Source: JANNWF01 sp052390415 (GTDB lineage Bacteria; Pseudomonadota; Gammaproteobacteria; Xanthomonadales; Xanthomonadaceae). Taken from it: a stretch of DNA of 27,965 nt. Below, piece after piece: positions 21,180-27,965 of this stretch. The notes under the pieces were generated by a model that worked only from the letters and a program-made list of their open reading frames with translations, did no database searches and had not been told where the DNA came from. The stretch spans positions 1-27,965 of the forward strand of contig JBQTGY010000059.1 of NCBI GenBank assembly GCA_052390415.1. The letters are read 5' to 3'. Each line of letters starts with the position of its first letter. The first letter of the stretch is position 1. Position numbers and translations under genes: made by a program.

Positions 21180-22808
21180 TCAGCGCCGCAGGCCAACCAG
21201 CGCAACTCCAAGCATCCCGGCAAGCATCAGCAGCAAGCTCCATCCCGACAATACCGGTATCGACTGCGGTGGCACGACCTGTACAGCGGAGCCGAAATTG
21301 GCCGAGATCGAACAGCCCAACGCATCGATCGCAGTGATGCGGAAGTTGAATGGTCCGACCATGGTTGGCGTTCCCGACAGCACGCCTGTTTGCGGGTTCA
21401 GGCTCAAGCCCGCCGGCAAGCTGCCGCTGGTTACGCTGTAGGTATAGGGCGCGGTGCCGCCGGTCGCCGCAACGGTCTGGTTGTACGGTTGCCCGAAGAA
21501 CATCGACGCGAGGAACGCAGGCGTCAGGCTGAGCTGCGGGCAGTTCGGCCCACCCACCAGGATGGTGTAAGCCTGCGATGCCACGCAGAAATTCACATCC
21601 ACGGCGGTGATGGTGAAGCCAAACGATCCCACTGTCGTCAAGGCTCCGGCGATTTGACCCGTCGCGGAGTTGAGCAGCAGGCCGGGCGGCAATCCTCCCG
21701 CTGTGATGTTGTAGGTATATGGCGATGCGCCCCCGCTGGCGGTCACGATCTGGTTGTAGGCAGAACCGATCGCTCCGCCTGGCAAGGTCGGCGGGGCCAG
21801 ATTGATGGCAGGACACATCGCCGCGGCAATGATCACTGTGTACGACCGCGAGCGCAGGCAGCCGACAGAATCCGTTGCCGTGATCGTGAACTGGAAGTTA
21901 CCTAGCGCCGTGGGCGTTCCCGAGATCAGACCCGTGCTTGGATTCAGCAGCAGGCCGGTGGGCAGCGTGCCGGCCGAAACGCTGTAAACGTAGGGTGCCG
22001 TGCCATTGCTTGCGGTAATCGTCGCGCTATAAGCCACACCCAGCGTGCCCGACGGCAATACCGTTGGCGTCAGATTGATGATCGGGCAAGCGCCCATCAT
22101 GCAGCCGCCAACCGCATTGGTATCGAGCGTGACCGCACCGTTGCGAGCCAACACGCGACCGGAGACGCTTGAGCCCGTCGTCACGGTGATGCTGGTAAGC
22201 GCAAGGATGTTGCCTTCAAACGCGGTGCCGGTGCCCAAGGTCGCCGAACTGCCAACCTGCCAGAACACGCGGCAGCCACTTCCGCCATTGATAAGAACGA
22301 CCGCCGCGTTGCTGGCTGTGGTCAGGGTGCTGCCGATCTGGAAGATGAACACTGCATTCGGATCGCCTTGCGCGTCCAAACTCAGAATGCCAGTCAGCTG
22401 CGCCGAATTTGCAAAGCAGTAGACGCCGGGCGTCAGCACCAGCCCGCCCAAGTCGGTGCCGGTCAGCGACGTGCCGCAGGCTTGTCCGGCCGCATTGTTG
22501 TAAGCCGTGGTCAGGTCGCTCTGCGCTTGCTGGGCGACCGCATCGCCGGCATGCAACGTGCCGGTGATGCTGCCGGGAGGAAAGCCGCTGATCGAGCTGG
22601 CCGTGCCCGGCCAAAGACCCAGGTCGCCGGTGACCACCGAGGCTCCAGTATTGGTGACCGCTGAGCCGCCCAATACTGAAAAGGCGGCGGCGGTACCGAG
22701 CGGCGGCATGGTTTGCGCCGTTGCGGAAGCGCTTGCTGTCAGCAACAGGATGGCGGCAGCGGATGCGCGCAGGCATCCGAGTATCGAACGGGTCGCGAGC
22801 ATCTGCAT
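21180..22808 (-). CDS. Secreted DUF3494 (ice-binding-like) protein with Ig-like repeats and IPTL-type C-terminus
   Basis: A 542-residue exported protein. After a signal peptide (1-31, ending SATA/Q) comes a DUF3494 domain (about 36-240: LGTAAAFSVLGGSAVTNTGASVVTGDLGLWPG...LVLTPGVYCF...VFIFQIGSTL), the beta-solenoid fold of ice-binding proteins and related adhesins. Three putative-Ig (He_PIG-type) repeats follow. Each opens with CP(I/A/Q) and closes with TD/VD/ID...C, and contains LPxGLxLNxxTGxxxG. The tail IPVLSGWSLLLMLAGMLGVALVGLRR fits the IPTL-CTERM sorting pattern: motif, helix, Arg cluster. ATG 22808 follows GAGGG; upstream starts lack a signal peptide. Ice binding itself is not shown; surface adhesion is equally likely. 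Confidence 0.85.
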   Translation of the reverse strand: MQMLATRSILGCLRASAAAILLLTASASATAQTMPPLGTAAAFSVLGGSAVTNTGASVVTGDLGLWPGTASSISGFPPGSITGTLHAGDAVAQQAQSDLTTAYNNAAGQACGTSLTGTDLGGLVLTPGVYCFANSAQLTGILSLDAQGDPNAVFIFQIGSTLTTASNAAVVLINGGSGCRVFWQVGSSATLGTGTAFEGNILALTSITVTTGSSVSGRVLARNGAVTLDTNAVGGCMMGACPIINLTPTVLPSGTLGVAYSATITASNGTAPYVYSVSAGTLPTGLLLNPSTGLISGTPTALGNFQFTITATDSVGCLRSRSYTVIIAAAMCPAINLAPPTLPGGAIGSAYNQIVTASGGASPYTYNITAGGLPPGLLLNSATGQIAGALTTVGSFGFTITAVDVNFCVASQAYTILVGGPNCPQLSLTPAFLASMFFGQPYNQTVAATGGTAPYTYSVTSGSLPAGLSLNPQTGVLSGTPTMVGPFNFRITAIDALGCSISANFGSAVQVVPPQSIPVLSGWSLLLMLAGMLGVALVGLRR

Positions 22809-23097
22809 CTTCTCCCTCAAAACCCACTCCGGCCCAGTGCCGCGCGACGAGCCGCGAAATCGGTGCTCGTCCACGTCATGGAGTGCCGCAAGTCCATGAC
22901 TAATTCCAGCCTCGCGCAAAGCCAATAGCGCGTCTGTGCGGAAACATACGAAGGCATAAATGCAGCAGCGGCTGCCCGCTGCGTGCTTCACCGAACCGAC
23001 GGCATCACATTGGCAGGCGATGCTGTCGCTATCGCGTTGTCACACCGACAGGTGCGCAGCGCGACCGCAGCTTCACCTCACCGCAGGAACACACCGC
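22809..23097. other. Divergent intergenic region with an inverted repeat
   Basis: No gene is visible. The region must hold promoters for the DUF3494 gene (minus) and the ElaB-like gene (plus). A perfect inverted repeat GTCATGGA (22875-22882) and TCCATGAC (22893-22900), spaced by 10 bases, could be an operator or a small hairpin. I see no riboswitch that I can support. Confidence 0.4.
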
Positions 23098-23445
23098 ATG
23101 ACCACCTCGACCCCTTCAACCCAGATCATTCCCTCCGGTACTGCTGTTGGGCGCGCGATGGAGAGCGCCTCTGGTGCCGTTCATCGCGCAACGGACAGCG
23201 TGTCCAACGCTGCCCATTCGGCCTACGAAAGCGCGACCAGTGGTGCTCGCCATGCTGTGGAAAGTGTTTCCGATGCCGCGACGCATGTGGCGGCGATCAT
23301 GGAGTCAGGCGGAGAGCACCTGAAGCATGCAGGCAAGCGCTTGGGCAGCAATCTGCAAACGCAGTTGCACAAGCGTCCCTTCACCACGGTGGCGATCGCC
23401 ATTGGTGCCGGTTACCTGCTGAGCTGGTTGCTGCGTCCGCGCTGA
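23098..23445 (+). CDS. ElaB/YqjD/DUF883-like membrane-anchored protein
   Basis: A 115-residue protein with a helical, Ala/Ser/His-rich body containing repeated xxxSxxxAxHxA heptad-like units (GRAMESASGAVHRATDSVSNAAHSAYESATSGARHAVESVSDAATHVAAIM), then a C-terminal hydrophobic segment TTVAIAIGAGYLLSWLLRPR. The terminal GAGYLLSWLLRPR pattern is typical of ElaB/YqjD/DUF883 proteins, which in enterobacteria are tail-anchored inner membrane proteins that bind ribosomes in stationary phase. ATG 23098 follows AGGAA. The identification is moderate; role here unknown. It is followed on the same strand, after 156 bases, by the crystallin-domain protein. Confidence 0.7.
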   Translation: MTTSTPSTQIIPSGTAVGRAMESASGAVHRATDSVSNAAHSAYESATSGARHAVESVSDAATHVAAIMESGGEHLKHAGKRLGSNLQTQLHKRPFTTVAIAIGAGYLLSWLLRPR

Positions 23446-23601
23446 GGTTGCTCTCTGGTCGCGGTCATCAGCGCGTGTGCTCAACCGCACAGACCTTCAT
23501 CAGTGGCTGGGGCAACTTGAGCGCAGGATGCCCGTCGGGCTATCCCGGCGGGTGCCGCTTGGCGCGCGATCCGCCTTGCATCACCAATGTGGGAGAAAGC
23601 T

Positions 23602-24408
23602 ATGAACCTCATCATCAAGTCACTGGTTGCCACGGGGGCGCTGCTGCTCTCCGCGCAGGCTTCGGCGGCGATCACGTTTTATGAAGGCGAGGGCTTCCGT
23701 GGGCGAGCGATATCGTCGCAGCGAGCGGTGCCCAATTTTGGTCGGGAGTACAACGACTTCGCGTCCTCGATCGTCGTCGATCGGGGTCATTGGGAAGTGT
23801 GCGATGACGTGCGGTTCGGCGGCACCTGCGTGGTGTTGGGACCGGGCAGTTACGACTCGTTGCGCGGCATCCGCCTGGACAACCGGATCTCCTCGGTTCG
23901 TCCGGCAAACGCCAGGCAGCACCAGAATCGAATTCCCGCACCGTTGGCCGAGCCCAATTACGAGTATCGCCGGCGCCCCAACGAGCGCACCTATACAGCC
24001 AACGTCACCTCGGTGCGCGCGGTGCTAGGGCAAGGACAGCAACGTTGCTGGATCGAGCGCGATCGCTACGAACAGTCACGTGGCGGCCGCAACAAGGAAG
24101 TGCAGGGAGCGATTGCCGGCGCGATCATCGGTGGCATTCTTGGCCACCAGATCGGTGATGGTCGTGGCCGTGATGCAGCAACCGTAGGCGGCGCAGTGGC
24201 AGGCGCTGTGGTCGGCAGCCGAGCAGGCCGTGAACGCGACGAGCGTGGCTACGAGCGCGGTGTGCAGCGCTGCGAAACCCAGTACAGCGGCGCGCCGCAA
24301 TACTGGGACGTCAGCTACGACTATCGCGGCGTGGAGCACTGGGTGCGGATGAGCTATCCACCGGGTGCCACCATCGCTGTCAATCGTAATGGCGAGCCGC
24401 GTCAGTAA
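23602..24408 (+). CDS. Exported beta/gamma-crystallin plus glycine-zipper protein
   Basis: A 268-residue protein with a signal peptide (1-22, SAQASA/AI). Residues 23-100 form a beta/gamma-crystallin domain with two Greek-key motifs (ITFYEGEGFRGRAIS and WEVCDDVRFGGTCVVLGPGSY, ending LDNRISSVRP). Residues 168-208 are a glycine-zipper 2TM domain (GAIAGAIIGGILGHQIGDGRGRDAATVGGAVAGAVVGSRAG), as in SlyB/Rick_17kDa-type outer membrane proteins. The C-terminal YSGAPQYWDVSYDYRGVEHWVRMSYPPG is also typical of these proteins. It probably sits in the periplasm or outer membrane. ATG 23602 follows GGGAGAAA closely. Combination of the two domains in one chain is known in related bacteria; the function is unknown. 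Confidence 0.82.
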   Translation: MNLIIKSLVATGALLLSAQASAAITFYEGEGFRGRAISSQRAVPNFGREYNDFASSIVVDRGHWEVCDDVRFGGTCVVLGPGSYDSLRGIRLDNRISSVRPANARQHQNRIPAPLAEPNYEYRRRPNERTYTANVTSVRAVLGQGQQRCWIERDRYEQSRGGRNKEVQGAIAGAIIGGILGHQIGDGRGRDAATVGGAVAGAVVGSRAGRERDERGYERGVQRCETQYSGAPQYWDVSYDYRGVEHWVRMSYPPGATIAVNRNGEPRQ

Positions 24409-24721
24409 TTGAAAGCAGCGGGATGGCGGCATCGCGCGAAGCGGTGCCGCCTTGTGCAATCGTTCCGGCAAAAGAGTGTCGTGGATCGCGCGGCGGGTGT
24501 GGTGCATTGTGATTTTCGGTTGATCTTGACATCCACCGAACACGCTCATCCAGAGCAGCCGCGCAGGAGCGCGGCCCTCCATTCGCTCGCAAGCGTTCAC
24601 CCCAATCCGAGCCCGCCGTTGGAGGGCGTCGCTCCTGCGACGCCGCTTCTGAAGCGGCAGAGAACCGCGATTGACGGCGTGCAATCGGCCCAACAATTGC
24701 GATGCGCTCTGGATTTCTCGC
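24409..24721. repeat. REP-like palindrome cluster in a gene-free gap
   Basis: This 313-base gap separates convergent genes and contains no credible gene. Within it, 24559-24581 carries a copy of the 21137 palindrome family (complement of GGAGGGCCGCGCTCC). Next, 24620-24647 carries GGAGGGCGTCGCTCCTGCG with an internal GGCGTCG/CGACGCC stem. Then comes a small CCGCTTCTGAAGCGG hairpin (24643-24657). The first two units face each other (CGCAGGAGCG... and ...CGCTCCTGCG). It is a likely two-way terminator. Confidence 0.65.
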
Positions 24722-26344
24722 CTACCCCTCAAACCCGTTGCGGAACACCAACGCCAGGTTTTGCAGTTCGTAAGCACCCACATCGACCGCGCCGAAGCGT
24801 GGCAGGCCACGTTGGTCAGTCGCCAATGCGCCGGTCGCTGTACCGGCATTGATCGCCGGCGAGCCCACCGGCAGTGCCATTGTTTCCGTCGGTCCGCCAT
24901 TGTTGGCCGGCGCCAGCGTCAGCGCATCGGCAAATTGGCTGCCGGGGCTGACTGGCAATTCCTGTTGACCACTGCCAGGCCGCACCATCGGCCATTGTTG
25001 GTTGTTGCTGCCATTGGCCACCGGGTTGAGCATCGCCCATGGGTTGAATGCATTGCCGCCGATGTTGTTGCGGAAGATGGTGTTGCGCAAGGTGATCGGT
25101 GCATTGGCCGGGTTGGCGATGCCACCAGCAAAACACACCGGGCAGTCGGCGCGGTTGTCGGCGATGGTCAGGTTCTGCAGCAGCAGTGGATTGCTGCCCT
25201 GCAAGTTCATCGCACCACCCAAACCGGTACGCGCCACGTTGCCGACGAAGGTGCTGTTGATGATCTCGCCACCGACCCGCATCAGGCCGTTGCCGGTTTG
25301 ATGGTCGAACAGGGACAAACCAGCAAAGCCGACCGCTTGATTGGCGCGAAAGGTCGAGTTGCGGATCGACACCGGACCGCCCTGGATGTAGGCGCCGCCG
25401 GTGTGTTGATCGGTGCCCCGCTGGTTATTGCTTTCTATCGTGCTTTGCCAGATGCGGGTGATGCTGGTCTGGTCGTAGACCGTGGTGAACAGACCGGCAC
25501 CGAAGGCATTGCTGTCGTTGGCAATCAGGTCGGTGCGACACAGGCTGAGCTCGCGGGTGTCGCCATCCACCGCCATCGCGCCGCCGTTGCCACCACTGCC
25601 CGGATTGCCACCATCGCCGGTGGCGACGTTTTTGGCCAGTTGGCTGTCGTAGAAACGCAGCGTTTGTGTGCCTAGCCCGTAGAACCCACCGCCATTGCTG
25701 GCCTCGTTACCGAAAAAATCGCAGCGCACACACATGAACTCGCGGTGGCCCAACAAATAGACCGCACCACCACCGCCATCCTGCGCCACCTCGATGGCGT
25801 CGTTGTTGTTGAACTCGACGTCAAATACGTGCAGCCGCACGGCGCGAAACGGCTCGTTGCCGTGGTCGTTCAAGATCGCCCCGCCCGAACGCGCGAACTG
25901 ATCACCAACCGCAGTGCGCGCGTTGCCGGAGACCAGGCGCAGGTTCTTCAGGGTGATGGTGAAGTCGCTGAGCAGGGTCGGATTGCTGATCTCCATCACC
26001 CGCACCAGCCCACCACCCGACAGCACCGCGCCACCGCCATCCAGACTGACCGCGCGGGTCAATCGCAGGCTCTGGTCGAGCAGCAAGGTGCTGCTGCCGA
26101 TGTTGAGTCGCACTTCACTTGCTGTATCCAGCGCCTGCTGCAATTGCAAACGCGTCACGCTGCCCGCACTGCCGTTGCCCAGCACTTGCGGATTGGTTTG
26201 CTGCGGCGTGGGTGGGGTGGTGCAATCAAAGCTTCCCGCATGCGAATGGGCAGCCATCGCGAGCAGACCCAGCACGAGGGCAAATCGCCGAGATTCGCGA
26301 AACAAGTCAGTCACGGATCGGTGAGTGCGTGAGCGCAGATGCAT
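24722..26344 (-). CDS. Secreted parallel beta-helix protein (choice-of-anchor Q type) ending in FRNGFE
   Basis: A 540-residue exported protein with a signal peptide (about 1-36, ending HSHAG) and then a right-handed parallel beta-helix. Short repeats of the type NSTFxxNxA, GGAxxxxG and SGGAILNDHG recur through about residues 80-440. The C-terminal block NNGGPTETMALPVGSPAINAGTATGALATDQRGLPRFGAVDVGAYE matches the choice-of-anchor Q pattern of surface proteins. The last residues LALVFRNGFEG match a short (F/I)xxGFE terminus that I recall on many exported Lysobacterales proteins. ATG 26344 follows AGGAG; a 96-residue upstream extension lacks a signal peptide at its start and is rejected. Substrate or surface role unknown. 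Confidence 0.85.
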   Translation of the reverse strand: MHLRSRTHRSVTDLFRESRRFALVLGLLAMAAHSHAGSFDCTTPPTPQQTNPQVLGNGSAGSVTRLQLQQALDTASEVRLNIGSSTLLLDQSLRLTRAVSLDGGGAVLSGGGLVRVMEISNPTLLSDFTITLKNLRLVSGNARTAVGDQFARSGGAILNDHGNEPFRAVRLHVFDVEFNNNDAIEVAQDGGGGAVYLLGHREFMCVRCDFFGNEASNGGGFYGLGTQTLRFYDSQLAKNVATGDGGNPGSGGNGGAMAVDGDTRELSLCRTDLIANDSNAFGAGLFTTVYDQTSITRIWQSTIESNNQRGTDQHTGGAYIQGGPVSIRNSTFRANQAVGFAGLSLFDHQTGNGLMRVGGEIINSTFVGNVARTGLGGAMNLQGSNPLLLQNLTIADNRADCPVCFAGGIANPANAPITLRNTIFRNNIGGNAFNPWAMLNPVANGSNNQQWPMVRPGSGQQELPVSPGSQFADALTLAPANNGGPTETMALPVGSPAINAGTATGALATDQRGLPRFGAVDVGAYELQNLALVFRNGFEG

Positions 26345-26542
26345 GGGCGGACTCCTGCGGGAAACGGGTGACGATTGGCCGTGATAGTTCAGCACGAACA
26401 CCGCAGCCGCGCCTTGCAGCAGTCCCGATCTTCGCCGCATGCGCTGAAGTGTCCCTGGCGTCCGGATGTTGGTTCGCATTGCTCGCGACAGCATGCCGGC
26501 CGAGAATAACGAGGCGCTGCGCGCGCCGCTACGAGGAAAGTC

Positions 26543-26983
26543 ATGGGTCGCGGATGGTCGATGGTCATAGGCATTGCCTGCTTGCTGGGTGCGGCGTACC
26601 TCGGCAAACAGTCGATCGAATTCAGACGTCACGGCGAGGTCGTGATCGGCACCGTGTTGAGCGTCGATGCCAAGCTGTCCACCGATAAAGAAGGCGTCGA
26701 CTACTCCGAGCGTGCGATCGTGAACTACACGCCCAAGGCCGGCGGCGGACCCTTCACCCTCAAGACCGGCTGGGCTACCGCCTGGTTCAGCTCAACCAAA
26801 CCCGGCGACCCGGTCTCGGTGCGTTATTTGCCTGAGAACCCCGAGGAAGCGCGCGAAGACAGCCTGTTCCTGGATTGGGCGGGCCCGCTGGCGCTGTTGG
26901 TGTTTGGTATCGCCGGCATTGCTGGCAAGTTGCAGGAGGGCGGTCGGGAGACGGTGTGGTGGCGCAGCGGCACTGATGACTGA
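26543..26983 (+). CDS. DUF3592-like membrane protein
   Basis: A 146-residue protein with an N-terminal helix (about 4-20), a small beta domain (GEVVIGTVLSVDAKLSTDKEG...YSERAIVNYTPKAGG...WFSSTKPGDPVSVRYLPENPEEARED) and a second helix (about 113-128). The order helix, VxGTVxxV, PGDxVxVxYxPxNPxxAR, helix is the DUF3592 pattern, a family of unknown function. ATG 26543 follows GAGGAAAG. It is divergent from the beta-helix gene and is followed 59 bases later by a related gene. Confidence 0.8.
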   Translation: MGRGWSMVIGIACLLGAAYLGKQSIEFRRHGEVVIGTVLSVDAKLSTDKEGVDYSERAIVNYTPKAGGGPFTLKTGWATAWFSSTKPGDPVSVRYLPENPEEAREDSLFLDWAGPLALLVFGIAGIAGKLQEGGRETVWWRSGTDD

Positions 26984-27042
26984 GTGATCGTGCATTTAGA
27001 CTTTTCGGCATACCAATCAAGAACGATTTTTGGAGCACACCC

Positions 27043-27579
27043 TTGGCCGCAACAAAATTCCGTCACCCATCGGCCGTCAAGAACCAAGGGCCGCCGGCAG
27101 GCCTTGGTTGGACCTTGATCGTGTTCGGACTGTTTTTCATGAGCGTGGTGGTATTCAAGGACGCCCCACTCGCCTTGTTCGGTCAGTTGACGGAGGGAGA
27201 GATCGTCAAGATCACCGAACGCAGCACCACCGGCAGCAAATCACCGCGCCGTTCGGGAGAGTCACTTGGCGCCTACCGGAAGCGGTCGAAAGAGGCCGGT
27301 GTTTCGTACCTTTTGAGCGTGCGCTTCACCCCGGCTGGCGAGCAACCCATCGAGATAGAAACCAAGGCGACGTATGGCTTCTCCGAACAGGTCGGCGACA
27401 AGGTGCAGATGATTTACCTGCCCAGCCGGCTGCAGGGTGCCGAGATCTATTCGCTCAAACAGCTCTGGCTGCCACTGGCCACCGGCGTGATTGTCTCGAC
27501 ACTGTGCTTGTTGGGCGGCGGCCTGATCTTGCGTATCAGGCGCAAGTACCGCCCGGCGCAACCGACCGGGGCGCAATGA
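27043..27579 (+). CDS. DUF3592-like membrane protein, second copy
   Basis: A 178-residue relative of the preceding protein: an N-terminal helix (GLGWTLIVFGLFFMSVVVF), a beta domain (LTEGEIVKITERSTTGSK...YLLSVRFTPAGEQPIEIETKATYGFSEQVGDKVQMIYLPSRLQGAEI) and a C-terminal helix (LPLATGVIVSTLCLLGGGLIL). It has an extra basic loop (SKSPRRSGESLGAYRKRSKEAG) and a weaker fit to the family. The start is TTG 27043, 8 bases after GGAG; no ATG or GTG fits before the first helix. It is probably co-transcribed with the preceding gene. Confidence 0.72.
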   Translation: MAATKFRHPSAVKNQGPPAGLGWTLIVFGLFFMSVVVFKDAPLALFGQLTEGEIVKITERSTTGSKSPRRSGESLGAYRKRSKEAGVSYLLSVRFTPAGEQPIEIETKATYGFSEQVGDKVQMIYLPSRLQGAEIYSLKQLWLPLATGVIVSTLCLLGGGLILRIRRKYRPAQPTGAQ

Positions 27580-27965
27580 CCGCGGGGTATTGCTCCGCCC
27601 GGCCAGCACGTTGATCGGAGCGCCTCAAGACGCCGCTTCGCGGGACCACCCTGAGGATGCAGTGGGTTGCGCGTGTTGCGCCCTAGCTCAGCGGCCATTA
27701 ACCCGGACATTTCATGAGGTCGCGTGAAAACGCCCGAACTTCGTTGGTGCGCCTCGTCAAAAGTGATGAATCTCAAAATGACAAAGTGGTCGCTGCGTTT
27801 TCCCGCTGGCACGATGCTCACTTGGTCTTTGCGGCCATCGCTGCGTTGCGCCTCGCCGCAATGGGCCCACCATTCCGACTCGGCGCGCCTTGCGCTGGCC
27901 GCAAATCCGCTCGGGGCAACAGCCCCGCGTAGCGGCGAAGCCGCCGAACGTGATCACTCGCGCCC
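27580..27965. other. Gene-free right end of the window
   Basis: No credible gene is visible in these 386 bases. They contain copy 2 of the 109-bp dispersed element (27702-27810), and then a GC-rich stretch with a small GGGGCAACAGCCCC hairpin (27909-27922). A gene may begin beyond the edge. Confidence 0.5.
27702..27810 (-). repeat. 109-bp dispersed element, copy 2
   Basis: Inverted relative to copy 1 (15-123) and of identical length. The conserved end (27702-27730) is identical over 29 bp, and the far end reads TTTTCCCGCTGGC. On the minus strand this copy is open from ATG 27821 through the element and could encode a short peptide with ...SGVFTRPHEMSG; copy 1 in the same frame gives ...PGIFTRPHEMSG. 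The peptide similarity follows from the DNA identity, and there is no sign of selection for coding. Confidence 0.6.

Noticed and set aside
22809..22975. GEMM-type cyclic-di-GMP riboswitch upstream of the DUF3494 gene
   Set aside because: The minus strand has a loosely similar CGCACAG and CTTTGCG, but the conserved core and paired helices are not present in the right order.
27447..27821. 124-residue open frame reading through the 109-bp element on the minus strand
   Set aside because: It overlaps the DUF3592-like gene antisense, and its shared FTRPHEMSG peptide is explained by the repeat DNA. I see no codon-level conservation.
1..27965. CRISPR array, tRNA or rRNA genes
   Set aside because: No regularly spaced repeats, cloverleaf arms or rRNA signature stretches were seen by eye; a tRNA scan was not run.

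Overview
The window is a high-GC bacterial chromosome segment. A TonB-dependent receptor of the common proteobacterial type, an ECF sigma/anti-sigma pair, a GAF-GAF-GGDEF-EAL protein, an IPTL-type C-terminus, a secreted protein ending in VFRNGFE and abundant REP-like hairpins together suggest a gammaproteobacterium, most likely of the Lysobacterales (Xanthomonadales). That placement is inference; there is no rRNA, tRNA or marker gene in the window to fix it. I see no CRISPR array, prophage or replication origin.

Layout. 98-4490 (minus): a six-gene unit reading ECF sigma factor, membrane anti-sigma factor, periplasmic rhodanese, small Cys-containing periplasmic protein, family 2 glycosyltransferase and polytopic GT-C glycosyltransferase. 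The first three genes overlap by 1-4 bases. A 158-bp miniature element (MITE) sits between the two glycosyltransferases. 4723-8311 (plus): a HAMP membrane sensor and a TonB-dependent receptor, closed by a REP-type inverted repeat. 8411-9316 (minus): an ATP-grasp enzyme. 9567-12075: a second copy of the MITE abutting a type II restriction-modification pair. The endonuclease (minus) and the C5 methyltransferase (plus) diverge; the methyltransferase appears to be leaderless, and the endonuclease start is preceded by a G6/C9 hairpin. 12099-13372 (plus): two envelope proteins.

13409-19355 (minus): a cyclic-di-GMP enzyme, preceded by a REP cluster, then a tight three-gene unit reading SRPBCC protein, alkylglycerol-monooxygenase-like di-iron hydroxylase and glycerol kinase. 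I read this unit as a possible ether-lipid cleavage operon in which the hydroxylase releases glycerol for the kinase. 19523-21085 (plus): a Sel1-repeat membrane protein. 21180-22808 (minus): a secreted DUF3494/Ig-like protein with an IPTL-type tail. 23098-24408 (plus): an ElaB/YqjD-like protein and a secreted beta/gamma-crystallin plus glycine-zipper protein. 24722-26344 (minus): a secreted parallel beta-helix protein ending in a GFE motif. 26543-27579 (plus): two DUF3592-like membrane proteins.

Repeats are a main theme. Two copies of a CTAG-targeted MITE each sit exactly in a TAG stop codon. Two inverted copies of a 109-bp sequence with conserved ends and a divergent middle lie near the window edges. 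Several REP-like palindrome clusters occupy the gaps after genes. The observations I rate highest are the hydroxylase-glycerol kinase operon, the stop-codon-targeting MITE, the leaderless methyltransferase with the homopolymer hairpin at its partner's start, and the ECF-rhodanese-glycosyltransferase unit.
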